Of a stretch of DNA of 64,000 nucleotides, positions 12,263-23,558 are shown one piece after another; position 1 is the first letter of the stretch; each line of letters opens with the position of its first letter. The translations under genes and the position numbers were made by a program. This DNA is from Spisula solida (taxonomy: Eukaryota; Mollusca; Bivalvia; Venerida; Mactridae): contig OX365948.1 in NCBI GenBank assembly GCA_947247005.1, forward strand, positions 4,402,001 to 4,466,000, written 5' to 3'. Below the pieces are notes generated by a model. The model was given only the letters and a program-made list of their open reading frames with translations. It did no database searches and was not told the DNA's origin.

Positions 12263-12829
12263 AATGGCTATTTATTCATTTCAAATAAAAATGAGTAATC
12301 ATCTGACTGTCGATGTACGACCTACGCGCCAACTCCACAGACCTTCATTATGTTGGGTTATTTGTACGACACATAGACCTACCCCTTCCAACAAGTTTGT
12401 TAAAAATAAGATAGTGTGGTTTTAAGCACCTGCTGTAAATGATTTGGTGTATTTTTTCATATCCATCTGTCATTGTTCAATTGCAGTATGGCAGGCGATT
12501 GTCGTGATTTAAACATGAGAAGAGATCGTCTCGAACATTTTATATATATGACAGACGGTTGTTTGACACCCGTACTTTGAAGATCAATGGCATACAACAT
12601 ATAATACATAATCACGGACGAAGTTGGTATTGAAAATCCGAAACGTTTGCATGCCGTGAATGTGCTTGCACGAGTCTAAGTAAATAAAGAGATGATATTT
12701 TATTACAAACGAAATATAATTATATCACGAGCAGAATGAACAATCATGATTGTGCTTCGTACAGTAACCATGTAATGAATTGGTCTTCTGGTAGCACTGT
12801 TTAGCACGAACATTCATTCGCCAAAGATA
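12263..12829. other. Gene-free stretch
   Basis: Nothing recognisable between the satellite and the next MITE copy. Confidence 0.45.
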
Positions 12830-13072
12830 TCGCTGGCTTAGAATGAGAAGGTCGCCAGCACAAAAATGCTATTTTGAGAAAACAAGAAAAAAACTGTTTA
12901 AAAACTAGTCTTTACTTATTTCAACTTCAGTTTGGTCAATATTGTTCCAATTTTCATGAAAATAGCATCACAGGAAGCGTCTTGTGATACAGATTTTAAA
13001 TATGTTTATAGATATGACATAGTCTTATACGGTCGAAATTAGCACCTACGACCTTTCATTCTAAGCCAGCGA
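12830..13072. mobile_element. TCGCTGG MITE, copy 2
   Basis: 243 bp, starting TCGCTGGCTTAGAATGAGAA and ending TTCTAAGCCAGCGA, with TA on both sides. It is collinear with copy 1, including the block next to GAAAACAAG and the CATCACAGGAAGCGTCTTG-type block, but indels and substitutions show it is not a recent duplicate of that copy. Confidence 0.8.
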
Positions 13073-15074
13073 TATATGCACCCAGTAATAAAGCTTACAC
13101 AATGTCCATCACATAATACTTATTGTACTAGTATGAATAATTTTTGTAACTACATTAATCTATTTTTGGTCAGTTGTGACTCATATTATTCTGGACATTA
13201 CATTGATGAGGGTAGCCATCGCCACAAGAGTTTGCACGAGAGCGCCGAGCAAGATAAAAATAATAACACTGAACAACATCATGTGTTTTGTCTTTCGTAT
13301 AACACGGCCATGACACGAACCCTGATATATTGCACTCTTCATGGAAAATGGACGTACTAAGCGGATTATGGTCGTAATTTCTAGGATTTGTTTCTCAGTG
13401 ACAGGTACGTATATTGTAATACTATATAAGATAGGTAATAAACCATACCCAAGTTTGTTCCAATATTTGTTTGTCTTATAATGGCTATATCAGTTATAAT
13501 GTAAATCATGTCTATTCGTGGGGTTGTTGTTTTCTTCGGGAATGTATACCGTTCTGTTTTATTTATACTCCAGTGTTTCAGCGAAAAAGTTTTCGTATCT
13601 ACTTGTTTTCGGAACACAAATATGACAAATTATAAAAGCGTCGGTCTCTTGAAAGGGAGCACGCGCCGGGTAAGCCCCTTTTAAATCCGCAAGTGTTTCG
13701 TTTGATAATTAATATACATTTGAGCCAGTCTCAAGAAAAACTTACAACTTTGTCCAAAAAGAATGTTGAGAGTTTCCATAATTTAAAAGTAAAATTAAAT
13801 ACTAAAAATTAATGCAAAAGAATAAGTGTGAATGTCTAGATTTTTAAGGAAGTTACAGCCGTTTTTGTAGAGGCTCTGATCGGAACACTGTGTGACGTCA
13901 CGAACGTCAGTCAAACATTATTCGACGTTACTGTAACGTGTATTTCATAAATACAGTATTTGATCAGTTCTTGACATAAACTGGCAACTATATTTCACGT
14001 AATTTTACTCACTTGGCGTTCAATACTCCCTGTGTCAAACTGGAAGCGAAGGACATACTTGACTACAAGCGTAAGATTTCTTTCCTATCAGCTACATGAT
14101 TAGTTAAAACTACTGTATTTTCTTTTATTTTTGGTGGCTTTCTATATTTATTTCAGCAAAAAGTACATGTGTATGCAAAAATGTCCTTCAAGATAGACGA
14201 CATGTGTCATCATTGTGTCTGAGACTTACAGATTCTGACGTTGAACAATGTCTGTTTTCCAAGCACGCACGACAAAGCATAATTATGCATATCCGATGCG
14301 CTCTACAAATGTATTAAAGGAACGGCTATATAATTTCCAGCGTCTCAGATACAATAATTATTGTTTGAAAACACGCACAAAATGCATTTTTTCTGCATTT
14401 AATCTAGTTTCGGTAATTGAAATTGATGTTTTAACTCAATGGCCGCCGATTTATTTTAGATATTGAACCATAATTTTGAAATTTTTCATAACGCCACCAT
14501 GGCATCTCTAGCCACATGCAGTGGTCATAAGATCAAACTGATAAGGTATTTTTCATATTTATTAGCGGGGTAGTTTTTCGGCGTTCTTAAATAGCAAATT
14601 CAGTAATGTTTTATTTGAGGCCCCCTTTAAAGGTGTGGGTGTTGGCGTATTTTTACATATATAGATGAAGCGATTGAATCTTAAGCAATTACATGATTGT
14701 ATATATAACTTTATGATTATGATTCCTGAACGATGCAGAAGAATCTTTCCCTAAAAATGTACAGTAAACTAGTAAATAGTACTGAATACTATAAACATGT
14801 AGTTGAATCGTTTAAGACATACAACGTACGAGTATATGTCCTTTAAATTTTTACTGGTCCCTTTTTGTTCAAATTAAGGGTTTACAATATCAAAACATTT
14901 CCGAATATTCTGGAACTTGAGATAAGTTTTAATTCATTCTTGACCGTACTTTTTACATGAAAGTACGAATACTTAGGGTGCATACTGATTACAAGTTACG
15001 CGCAATAATTTGCATTTACACATAAATCACTTAATACGTTTTTGGTCGGTAGTGTGTTGGGCACTTCTTCGTTT
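13073..15074. other. Gene-free 2-kb stretch
   Basis: No ORF over 100 codons and no recognisable domain, RNA or tandem repeat. GTGTGACGTCACGAACGTCA near 13890 contains a perfect CRE-type octamer (TGACGTCA), but no gene start is evident nearby. Confidence 0.4.
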
Positions 15075-15325
15075 TAAGTTTTCTGACAGCTAAAACCTTT
15101 TGCTGTGGAAACTGGGTCATTCATCTGGTTATAATTTATTTTACTTTTTGACAGCTTGGACTTGGGCGGATCTGCGCTTGTTTAGTTGGGCATTGTGTCT
15201 TTATGTGTTTTATGTTTCCTGTGCTCTGTTGGTTCAGTTGGGCATTGTGTTTTGTGTGTTTTTAATGTTTTCTGTGCTCGGCTGGTTAAGTTGAGTGCTG
15301 CCTTCCCTGTCTGACTTAATATAAT
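15075..15325 (+). repeat. Dispersed 'CATTCAGC/TTGGGCATTGTG' repeat, copy 1 (family R)
   Basis: It contains AAACTGGGTCATTC, then TTTTTGACAGCTTGGACTTG, TAGTTGGGCATTGTG and the 3' block GCTCGGCTGGTTAAGTTGAG followed by TGCCTTCCCTGTCTGACTTA. The same blocks occur in order at 54880, 56905 and (shortened) 50025, and inverted at 24690 and 30500. A 64-codon ORF across it is a by-product. The class of this repeat is unknown to me. Confidence 0.75.
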
Positions 15326-15989
15326 CTTTTTTTAGGTACATTGATTAAAATCAAAAATCGCATCGACCCATGAGAGTATTCAAACACTTAAGCACAACAT
15401 GCAGATAATAATTTGCATTTTCCTTATTATTCCGAAATGGTGAATATAAGCGGTTTGTGTGAGATTGTGCTTTGCATTGTATCTCGCTGGGGTTATAAAA
15501 TACATGTACTATCCGAATTGATAAACACCAGAACCGGTGGATAAACATACAAAAATGTAGCAATATATTTCTGAATTTAGATTGCCTATTTTTGCAATAT
15601 GTGTTTAATTAAGTGTGTTCTTGGCAGTGCCTTGTGAGATATGAGCAATAATAGAATTTGGTCAAACTTATATGTATGGTATACGTGTATATGGACAGTG
15701 TATTAGAAACAGAACAATACAGAAACATAATGTCAACATGCTTTATTAGGATTTATATGCCCTTCAATACGCAAATTAGGAGAAAAACACAATGTTCATG
15801 GCATATTATTTGAAAACAAGTTCGGTGATATATGCTTATTTTTTCCATAAGTTGAGCCGGAGGGTCTAGTTGCCCATTCGAGTGGAGCGTTCATGGTGAC
15901 ACATTGCTAGATCCAGAACTACAGTGCTGGTATTCACAAAGCATTATAATTTTCTTTAAATTTCCTATATAAGTGTATCAGCTAAACTT
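15326..15989. other. Gene-free stretch
   Basis: No gene recognised. The part at about 15850-15930 (GAGCCGGAGGGTCTAGTTGC) may belong with the following retroposon tail, but its promoter boxes are not clear. Confidence 0.4.
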
Positions 15990-16078
15990 TAAATAATGTA
16001 AAGTGCCTTTGAACGTGCGTTCGCATGAAAAGGGCGCTATATAAATCTGGTATATTTATTTTATTTATTTTTTAAAGG
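15990..16078 (+). mobile_element. 3' tail of a SINE/LINE-type retroposon
   Basis: TGTAAAGTGCCTTTGAACGT, then AAAGGGCGCTATATAAAT, then an AT-rich TATTTATTTTATTTATTTTT run. A 'GGGCGCTATATAAAT' block followed by short TTATT repeats is a common 3' end of metazoan SINE/LINE pairs. The body upstream is too degraded to classify. Confidence 0.5.
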
Positions 16079-16258
16079 AAGCATTATGTAAAGATGTATA
16101 ATGACCAAACAGACAGCACGGGTTATTCTTTGGTCCCTCGGATATGTGAAGCTCAATATTTTAACTTAAGTCAAAAGATTAAAGTTTTCCCTTAAGTATG
16201 CTAGGTGAATACCTGCACTGGCCATCGATAAGCAAGCCAAAGTGGATTGAGGTCGGCG

Positions 16259-16706
16259 TATCCAGTAGTATATTGTCTTGTTTGCCTCCGGGCACATTAA
16301 GGACTAGGTAGGTACGTAGGTATCCAGTAGTATCTTGCCCTGTTTGCCTTCGGGCACATCAAGGACTAGGTAGGTACGTAGGTATCCAGTAGTATCTTGT
16401 CCTGTTTGCCTCCGGGCACATCAAAGACTAGGTAGGTACGTAGGTATCCAGTAGTATCTTGCCCTGTTTGCCTCCGGGCACATCAAAGACTAGGTAGGTA
16501 CGTAGGTATCCAGTAGTATCTTGCCCTGTTTGCCTCCGGGCACATCAAGGACTAGGTAGGTACGTAGGTATCCAGTAGTATCTTGCCCTGTTTGCCTCCG
16601 GGCACATCAAGGACTAGGTAGGTACGTAGGTATCCAGTAGCATTTTGCCTTGTTTGCCTCCGGGCACATTAAGGACTAGGTAGGTACGTAGGTATCCAGT
16701 AGTATG
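16259..16706 (+). repeat. 62-bp minisatellite, about seven copies
   Basis: TATCCAGTAG recurs at 16259, 16321, 16383, 16445, 16507, 16569, 16631 and 16693, exactly 62 bp apart. Each unit contains TGTTTGCCTCCGGGCACAT and GGACTAGGTAGGTACGTAGG. Copies differ by a few bases; the first and last are the most diverged. It is non-coding. Confidence 0.95.
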
Positions 16707-17814
16707 TTTGCATATTTTACCGAATACCGCCCTCATAGAATTTGATCTATCGGCACAAACGTTTGTTTTTATTAGATAATTACCCTCCTATCCTCGCCGT
16801 CACCAGTGTGTAGGTACCCCAGTGTGTATGATATACGTATATTGCGTGTCATCAATTTTGATAAGTTAGCATACTGATGCATACATCAATCATTTAGAAA
16901 TGAGACATCAAACTTTGCTTGCGCAATCAACGTAGTCGCAGAGTCTGAAAATTGTCCAGTTTACCGATTTCGAATGTATTTGCCTCGTACCTTAATTTCA
17001 TAGCTTCATTGTTTTAACCCCAGGAGGAATTCAATAAAGTCATTTATATCATCCGCTGGCAATACAGTGAAATTTGAACAATACAAAAAAAAGTATTTGC
17101 CAAAGATATATGGTGGATAAGGTGCACGAACATAAGTCGTGAATACGTTTTTATAATCATGTTGAATGCATCATTTACTTTTATAGCAACACAATGTGTT
17201 ATCATTACATCGATTATATAACGGCAGTATTTGAATGTAAGGTGTTAGTGCATTGTGTCTCACAGTCTATAAAATATGTCTCAGGATATATTTATAGTAC
17301 AGAGATTTCACGTGATCCTCGACATTCAGTTAGCATAATTCAACAACCGACGTATTGTCCATAGTTGATATAATTCATAACCACTGTCGTATATTTCATT
17401 AGCGGCAAGTATCATGAAGACGCTCGAGGTGTAATGCAAACACAAACCTAAAGGACCGATATTTCAGGAGCTGTTGAAATTTATATATTTAACGCAAGAA
17501 CCTTGCAATATCATCTTGTATAAAGATAAGGATCAAGTCAATATCTCCATACTATATCAACCGCACCATTTGGTTAAATATATGTTCGTTTCTTCGAAGT
17601 AATTGGAAAGAAATGTTGTTGACTGAAATCCAACATGTTAAGCATTTTTGTAAGATGGTTATGATGATGACAGGTTCAGATAATGCAAGTGTAAAACCAA
17701 TATCCACAAAACTCAATGTTGTCATGATACCACATGGTTTCAAGAAACACTATATAGATTTCTCGCTTTCAGCATTAAATACAATCATAGGCGAATTCAA
17801 AAATTAATCTCGTA
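16707..17814. other. Gene-free stretch
   Basis: No supported gene or repeat between the two minisatellites. Confidence 0.4.
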
Positions 17815-18240
17815 TGTCACTGTAGCACCGTCCGTATCGTGTGTCACTGTAGCATCGTCCGTATCGTGCGTCACTGTAGCACCGTCCGTCTCGTGCGTCA
17901 CTGTAGCACCGTCCGTCTCGTGCGTCACTGTAGCACCGTCCGTATCGTGCGTCACTGTATCACCGTCCGTATCAGGCGTCACTGTAGCACCGTTCGTATC
18001 GTGCGTCACTATAGCACCGTCCGTATCGTGTGTCACTGTAGCACCGTCCGTATCGTGTGTCACTGTAGCACCGTCCGTATCGTGTGTCACTGTAGCCCCG
18101 TCCGTCTCGTGCGTCACTGTAGCACCGTCCGTATCGTGCATCACTGTAGCACCGTCCGTATCGTATGTCACTGTAGCCCCGTCCGTATCGTGCGTCACTG
18201 TAGCACCGTCCGTCTCGTGCGTCACTGTAGCACTGTCTGG
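17815..18240. repeat. 27-bp minisatellite, about 16 copies, open on both strands
   Basis: The unit is CACTGTAGCACCGTCCGTAT plus CGTGCGT (27 bp, nine codons). The minus strand is open for 163 codons (17797-18288) and would encode a T-V-T-H-D-T-D-G-A nonapeptide repeat. The plus strand is open for 156 codons. Both stay open because the unit is a multiple of three and lacks stop codons, so this is not by itself evidence for a gene. Variation is at a few fixed positions (A/C in TATCG/TCTCG; C/T in GTGCG/GTGTG). No signal peptide, membrane segment or conserved flanking domain supports coding. Confidence 0.9.
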
Positions 18241-18456
18241 CGTGTCACTGTTCTCAAAAGTGTATATACATGTACATGTATAGTGCAAATGGGCAGCATA
18301 CGAACGTAGTTTGCACTTAAGTGTCCATCTATTTCATTTTTAACAAGAGCTTGTTTTTCGGGCTAGCATGAGTTTGCATTTTGATGCCAAAAACTAGCTG
18401 GACTACGGTGTTATCATATTATCTTTGATTTCCCACTTCCAATTTTTCATTGTATG

Positions 18457-18570
18457 GTTAACGCATGCTTTTTTGGGCTTTAACATCTGCAGAGTCCCGA
18501 GGGACGGTTGGTGCCCAAGCCCGTTAGGGACTCTGCATATGTTATAACGCGAAAAAAACATGCGTAAACA
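18457..18570. mobile_element. Hairpin element with inverted arms
   Basis: The left arm GTTAACGCATGCTTTTTTGG / GCAGAGTCCCGAGGGACGG pairs with the right arm CCCGTTAGGGACTCTGC / CGCGAAAAAAACATGCGTAA. Nearly the whole 114 bp folds on itself. It is likely a small foldback MITE, in the same neighbourhood as three similar structures. Confidence 0.6.
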
Positions 18571-18961
18571 CTATTATAGCATACAAAACATCAATTAATG
18601 CGTTTGTATATAAAAAACGATATTTTGGCGGGAGATTTTGTGACGACGTCGCGAAAACAAACGTAACGTCATACCAGTTATTCTTATGCATGTCGACTTC
18701 CGGGATCAGCAAATATCAAGAAAACATGGATACTGCGGGTTTGTTTAAATATATAATTTAAGTATTATAGAAAACTAATTAGTACTAAGAAATAAAATGG
18801 GAATAACTGTTCATATGACGCTGTATAACCTTTATAGTCGCCGGTGCGGCCCTGAAATGAGCATACGTAAAACTTGACGTTAACAGCGCGTGAATCTTTA
18901 TGTTTACGCATGGGTTTCGTCCCGTTAACGTATGGGCAAAATCACCGTTTATCACATAACC

Positions 18962-19023
18962 TGCGGTCCAGGAGTGCCGTAAAGCCGTGCCGTAAATATC
19001 GTTCGGCACTCCCAGACCGTGCA
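18962..19023. repeat. Short inverted repeat (hairpin)
   Basis: TGCGGTCCAGGAGTGCCG pairs with CGGCACTCCCAGACCGTGCA with two to three mismatches. The 24-nt spacer itself contains GCCGTGCCG. Confidence 0.6.
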
Positions 19024-19203
19024 ATAAATATTTAAATTAGCTTGACGTGACGTTAGCCAATCCATGCATTGATCCGTCAATGACGTCAGGATAATATCAA
19101 CGTCGCCATGACGTCGCGCTAATTGTACCGCTGAATTGGGCTGAAACGTATGCGGCGTACATCATCCTTTTGACCAATAGTGAGCGTTTCCTAAGGTTAT
19201 GTG

Positions 19204-19363
19204 ATAAATAGAATCTTGCATTCGTGCTCATTACATACGAGTTTTATTAAACTCGTCGACGAAAACAATATGACACTCGGCAAAGCCTCGTGTCATATCA
19301 TTTTATCCACTCGTTTAATAAAACTCGTATGTAATGATCACTCATGCAAGATCCTCTATTTAT
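19204..19363. mobile_element. Hairpin MITE, ATAAATAG family copy 1
   Basis: The left arm ATAAATAGAATCTTGCAT, then TCATTACATACGAGTTTTAT, pairs with the right arm ATAAAACTCGTATGTAATGA, then ATGCAAGATCCTCTATTTAT. Pairing continues to a centre at TCGGCAAAGCCTCG. The whole 160 bp is self-complementary. Its outer ends (ATAAATAGAGGAT on the minus strand) match the hairpin at 19623. Confidence 0.7.
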
Positions 19364-19622
19364 TATTTGCTTTCAATGGATTATGGACATTTTTCAGTGA
19401 AATAACAGTGAAAATAATAGTGAAATTACCACTTTGTTATTTTCACTGTTTTAGAAGCTGGTTCAAGTATCATGCAGAAAAAGAAACGTAACGTCAACGG
19501 CGCCGGGCTTTAAAATATGCGTTACGTCATCATGACGTCATAATTCTCGCGTCTTGACGTTCTAATTTCGACGTTATTTTTCCAATAAAGCCAATTACGG
19601 AACACATTTAAGAGGAATTGAG

Positions 19623-19808
19623 GCATATAATAAACAGAAAATTTGTTGATTTTTGGTGTAAGATCAATTTTATTTCACTCGTGATGACAGAAAATTACAT
19701 TTTCACTCGTGGCTACGCCACTCGTGAAAATATTGATTTTCTGTGATCACTCGGTGAAATAAAATACGATCTTACACCAAATTCAACAAATATCCTCTAT
19801 TTATATGC
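19623..19808. mobile_element. Hairpin MITE, ATAAATAG family copy 2
   Basis: GGTGTAAGATCAATTTTATT, then TTTTCACTCGTGGC, pairs with GCCACTCGTGAAAATATTG, then AAATACGATCTTACACC. The right end ATCCTCTATTTATATGC repeats the right end of the 19204-19363 element. The 186 bp are self-complementary and the arms carry CACTCG/CGAGTG motifs, as in the hairpin at 62373. Confidence 0.7.
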
Positions 19809-20292
19809 TATAATAGCTAATTTAACTTGTTTGTGTACAAAAAACAAACATAACCATGTGACCTGACGACCTAAAATGTTAGATTTTGATCGTCAAAAAT
19901 ATGTATTTTTAAAAAATATTTCTTATGCGTTAGAATGTATACAACATTAACCAAGTGGCGTGCTTTCGTTGGCCGTGAGTATATTATACATGTACATGTA
20001 TGTGATTGCGTCTAGCTATTGTAGTGTAAAATGAATCAAACACTAGAACTGGACAAACTACTACGTGTGTTGCACTAGGAAAAAGCCAATGTTTGTATTT
20101 AATCACTTATTGTATTGTAAAAACGAATTTAACTTCTATGAACATTCACACAATGTCTGAAGACAGCACACGTATATAAAGGGAACACCACGCAATGTCA
20201 TGCGCCACTTCTATTCCAATGTATGTCCTGTGTATGAGCACATCTATCACCGTGTATCATCCATTTGTCTAAAACTTCTATAAACCACTATT
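19809..20292. other. Gene-free stretch
   Basis: No gene or repeat recognised. Confidence 0.45.
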
Positions 20293-20540
20293 TCGCTGGC
20301 TTAGAATGAGAAGGTCGTAAGTACAAAAACGCCTTTTTTTGAGAAAATAAGAACAAAACTGTCTAAAAACCACTCTTTACTTAGGAAAAACAAACTGTTC
20401 AACTGTTTGGCCAACATGTCCTGTTCCGATTTTCATGAAAACAGGCGCATAAGAAGCGCCATGTAATGTAGATTTCAAATACGTATGGGTCTTATAAGAT
20501 CGTAAGTAGCACTTACGAATTTCTTATTCTAAGCCGGCGA
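20293..20540. mobile_element. TCGCTGG MITE, copy 3
   Basis: 248 bp, starting TCGCTGGCTTAGAATGAGAA and ending TTCTAAGCCGGCGA. The flanks are TT on both sides, again a 2-bp duplication. It shares with copies 1 and 2 the GGTCGTAAGT block, a CTCTTTACTTA block and a CATGAAAACAGGC / AAGAAGCGCC block. Confidence 0.8.
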
Positions 20541-20600
20541 TTTATGTGACAACATGTTGAAGTTATGCGAATTACGTAACATCCAAAAAAATCTCTAAAT

Positions 20601-20633
20601 AAGACCACATCGGACCTTTCATGATGTGGTCTT
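20601..20633. repeat. Short perfect hairpin
   Basis: AAGACCACATC and GATGTGGTCTT form an 11-bp perfect stem with an 11-nt loop. No T-run or gene context gives it a function. Confidence 0.6.
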
Positions 20634-20891
20634 TATAGAAGGATTCATATTATCAGTAGTACTGGTGCCGTTTTAGCGCTTATTTTGTTGCTTTTAGGAG
20701 TAACATTACCCGCTGAGATTCAAGTCACGGAATTACAACCAGCACTTCTCACGCTCAAAATACACAAAATGTGATAGTATTTGTCTTATAGTAATTGTAT
20801 GAAAATGTAACTTGGGTGTTGAACTTGATGTGTTTGTACCTTTTTGTGACATTGCATGTACAACTATCAGTGACGACACCTCACGTGACCT

Positions 20892-21150
20892 TATGGCTAA
20901 GAAAGCAAGTAAAAATATGTCAACAAAAAATTAAAGATATCCGTAAGTATATGTTATTCTTTAACTGATTTTAACAAGACATCCTCGACGCTCAAGCCGA
21001 GAATGAGATCTTTCTATGCAACTTAATACTTGTATGTTTCAACAGTCGGTTACAGTTTTTGCTCGAGACCTATTCAAATACATAGCTAACAGTTGAGTCG
21101 GTTTCCGGCAAAAACTGTAACCTACTGCACAAAAAATATGTCCAAAACTT
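20892..21150 (-). mobile_element. Diverged copy of the GCTAAGAACGCAAG MITE
   Basis: It begins GGCTAAGAAAGCAAGTAAAA, then ATGTCAACAAAAAATTAAAG and CCGTAAGTAT, and later GGCAAAAACTGTAACCTACT. These follow, in order, the reverse complement of the 49531-49754 element. The right terminal repeat is not recognisable, so the copy is truncated or decayed. Confidence 0.5.
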
Positions 21151-21881
21151 CTATTGAACATTATCTGTGACACATTCTTGTTCTCCTCTGACAATATTGT
21201 CATTATAAAAATCAAAAGACGGAATTTTCACACTTGCAAATTTGAGTATTGAGTGTTAGTATTTCTTGTAATACTGGGCACTGATGGCCATATCACAGAG
21301 GGCGTAATAACGTTGTCAAGATACCGCCGAAAAAGACAACTTATGTAATAAAACCAGTGCGCACTTAATAATTTTGTTAATTAATCCAAGTGTCCAACAT
21401 CCTAGTAAACAATTCATGAGCAGAATGACATTCTGACATTCTGGGATGTTGCTGTGAAGTCACCATAACGTTAAGTAGTGAAAATCTAAAAGTAGCCTAT
21501 TTATCAATATTTCTAAAAAAACGATATTCCCCTAAATATGTTTCTAAACATTTGAACGGTATATTATCATGTTCGAAAACGCCTCATACTCTTGCTTAAA
21601 ACAAGCGGTTGGGAACAAATCATGTTTCTTGAGATAATTGGATTATTAACTTCTACATGATGCATGAATTGAAACAAAGCAATAACAAAACAACGCGCAT
21701 CTTGATAAAATTGTTCAATGCTCGTATGAATCGTTCAACTGCTAGGGCATTTTCCAAAATTATCAATTCACAATTAGAAAGATAACAGTCACGTGAAAGC
21801 CATGGGCACATTGTTTAAATATTGAAATAAACAAATAAAATAGCTTAAATGTATTACAAGATACATTTGAATTTGAACAAT
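21151..21881. other. Gene-free stretch
   Basis: No gene or repeat recognised. Confidence 0.45.
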
Positions 21882-22081
21882 TCGCTGGCTTAGAACTAGA
21901 AGGTCGTAAGTACAAAAACGTTATTTTGAGAAAACAAGTAAAACTGTTTGAAAACTACTCTTTACTTAAGGAAGCTTTTTAAACAAGCTTTTTAAACTTA
22001 GTTTGGTCAACATGACTCATAAGAAGCGCCTTGAGATGCCAATTTAAATATGCATGAGTCTTATAATTCTTAACCAGCGAA
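21882..22081. mobile_element. TCGCTGG MITE, copy 4
   Basis: 200 bp, starting TCGCTGGCTTAGAACTAGAA. The end is decayed (TTCTTAACCAGCGA). The flanks are AT on both sides. It is the shortest copy, having lost about 45 bp relative to the others, and has a local AAGCTTTTTAAACAAGCTTT duplication. Confidence 0.75.
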
Positions 22082-23558
22082 TGAGTAAAAAAGTTTTGAA
22101 TAATCTTGTCTTATCCGTCCAATATTGCATCTGACGTGATGCAAGTATGACAATTTCTAACTGGGAAATAATTTCACACCGATAAAACATTTTTAAGCTT
22201 AATAACAGAATTTATTTCATCAATAATTGTACATAATAGCAACAATAACAATGACATTGATTCAACACAGTAATAAACATAACATTCTGAACCAAGCTCA
22301 CAGCGTATAAACCAAATCACTGTACGACTTTTTGGGGTACTATACAATTCCACTTGTATGACTTAATGTGAGCAAAACACCTGTGATTTCCGATCACTGT
22401 ATGACTTATTGGAAGATTATACAATTTAACGTGTATGCCTTTTTGCGATTACCGGAAGTTTACTCGTTTATACACTGAAGCTAAAATATGACTGCAACAC
22501 ATTGTGTTTAACTAAAATAGTTTGCATCTTAGGAATCAAAATGAGACATTTATAATCAAATTTGTTCATATAGCATACGTTCTCGTGGCATGTCATTATA
22601 TCCACACCATCAGTTACATCTCACAACACAGTGCAACATTAGCAGTCTAGACGATAAATAATGAGTATACTCAAACATGTCAAACAAACTGGACAGCTTC
22701 CATGACGTTAATGATAACGTCACTGTTGCCATAGTTACAGACGCACATTTTCGGATTATTTTCAGCATATCGAAATATTTATACACTAAATTCACCAAAT
22801 TTAAATTTACATTGTAGATTTTCTTGCGAAGAACACTACAAAAGATTTTGACACAATAAGAAGTCAACATCAAGTAAAACATAGGTTTATGCAGCAGTCC
22901 AAAACATTGACTACTGTAAATCATTAATTTTCTTGGGCATTACATGTCGTAGAATTTGGTAAAAATGCAATTTCCTGGGTTTGTAAAGTCGTGGATTGCA
23001 AAACATTGAAGAAGAATAACCTTGTTCCGTATCGTATTCGTAAGGTGGATAAGTCGTAGGCATTAGATCGAGTGATCGAGTTCCACCTAAAAATCAACGA
23101 GAATATACCCCACGAAATATAATGATTTTACAGTATATTCAAGTACATTATTCTATTTTGGTGTTTCTGCGCATTAGACATGAATTTGGCATATACGTTA
23201 ATGATATCTTATAATTTCAGACAGTTTTAATAAAGTCACTTTAAAACTAAATGTCGAATCAAAGACCTATATATATAATACATTCCGCTTTGAGTATGGA
23301 GATCACTTGCTCTTAGTCATATTCCATACCCATTATAAGTTTGACTATGTTTAAGTTATATGTATTTCATTCATATTCCAGTTTGTTGAGTCCTTATTTT
23401 GTACATGTCTTGCGAGTAATCATTGCCAGTACAACATGTTTGTTATGTGTGCAAACATCCCCAATAGTACCAATCGTCTAGAGTGAATATAGAAAATCAT
23501 TTTATGGAAACGTGTAAGTACTAACGTTAAAAAAGAAACTGGGGGGAACGTAGGGCTC

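Larger units (their letters stand above)
18640..19575. other. Cluster of CRE/ATF-like TGACGT motifs
   Basis: About ten TGACGT or ACGTCA half-sites lie within 940 bp, including perfect TGACGTCA octamers (near 19078 and at 19533-19540). There is also a TTTTGGCGGGA E2F-like site near 18630 and a CCAAT box near 19056. No gene start was identified beside them. They may belong to the hairpin elements rather than to a host promoter. Confidence 0.3.

Noticed and set aside
15100..15294. Hydrophobic 64-codon ORF
   Set aside because: Lies entirely within dispersed repeat R; the same text elsewhere is not open.
16259..18240. CRISPR-like arrays (62-bp and 27-bp repeats)
   Set aside because: Units are contiguous without unique spacers, and the context is an animal genome.
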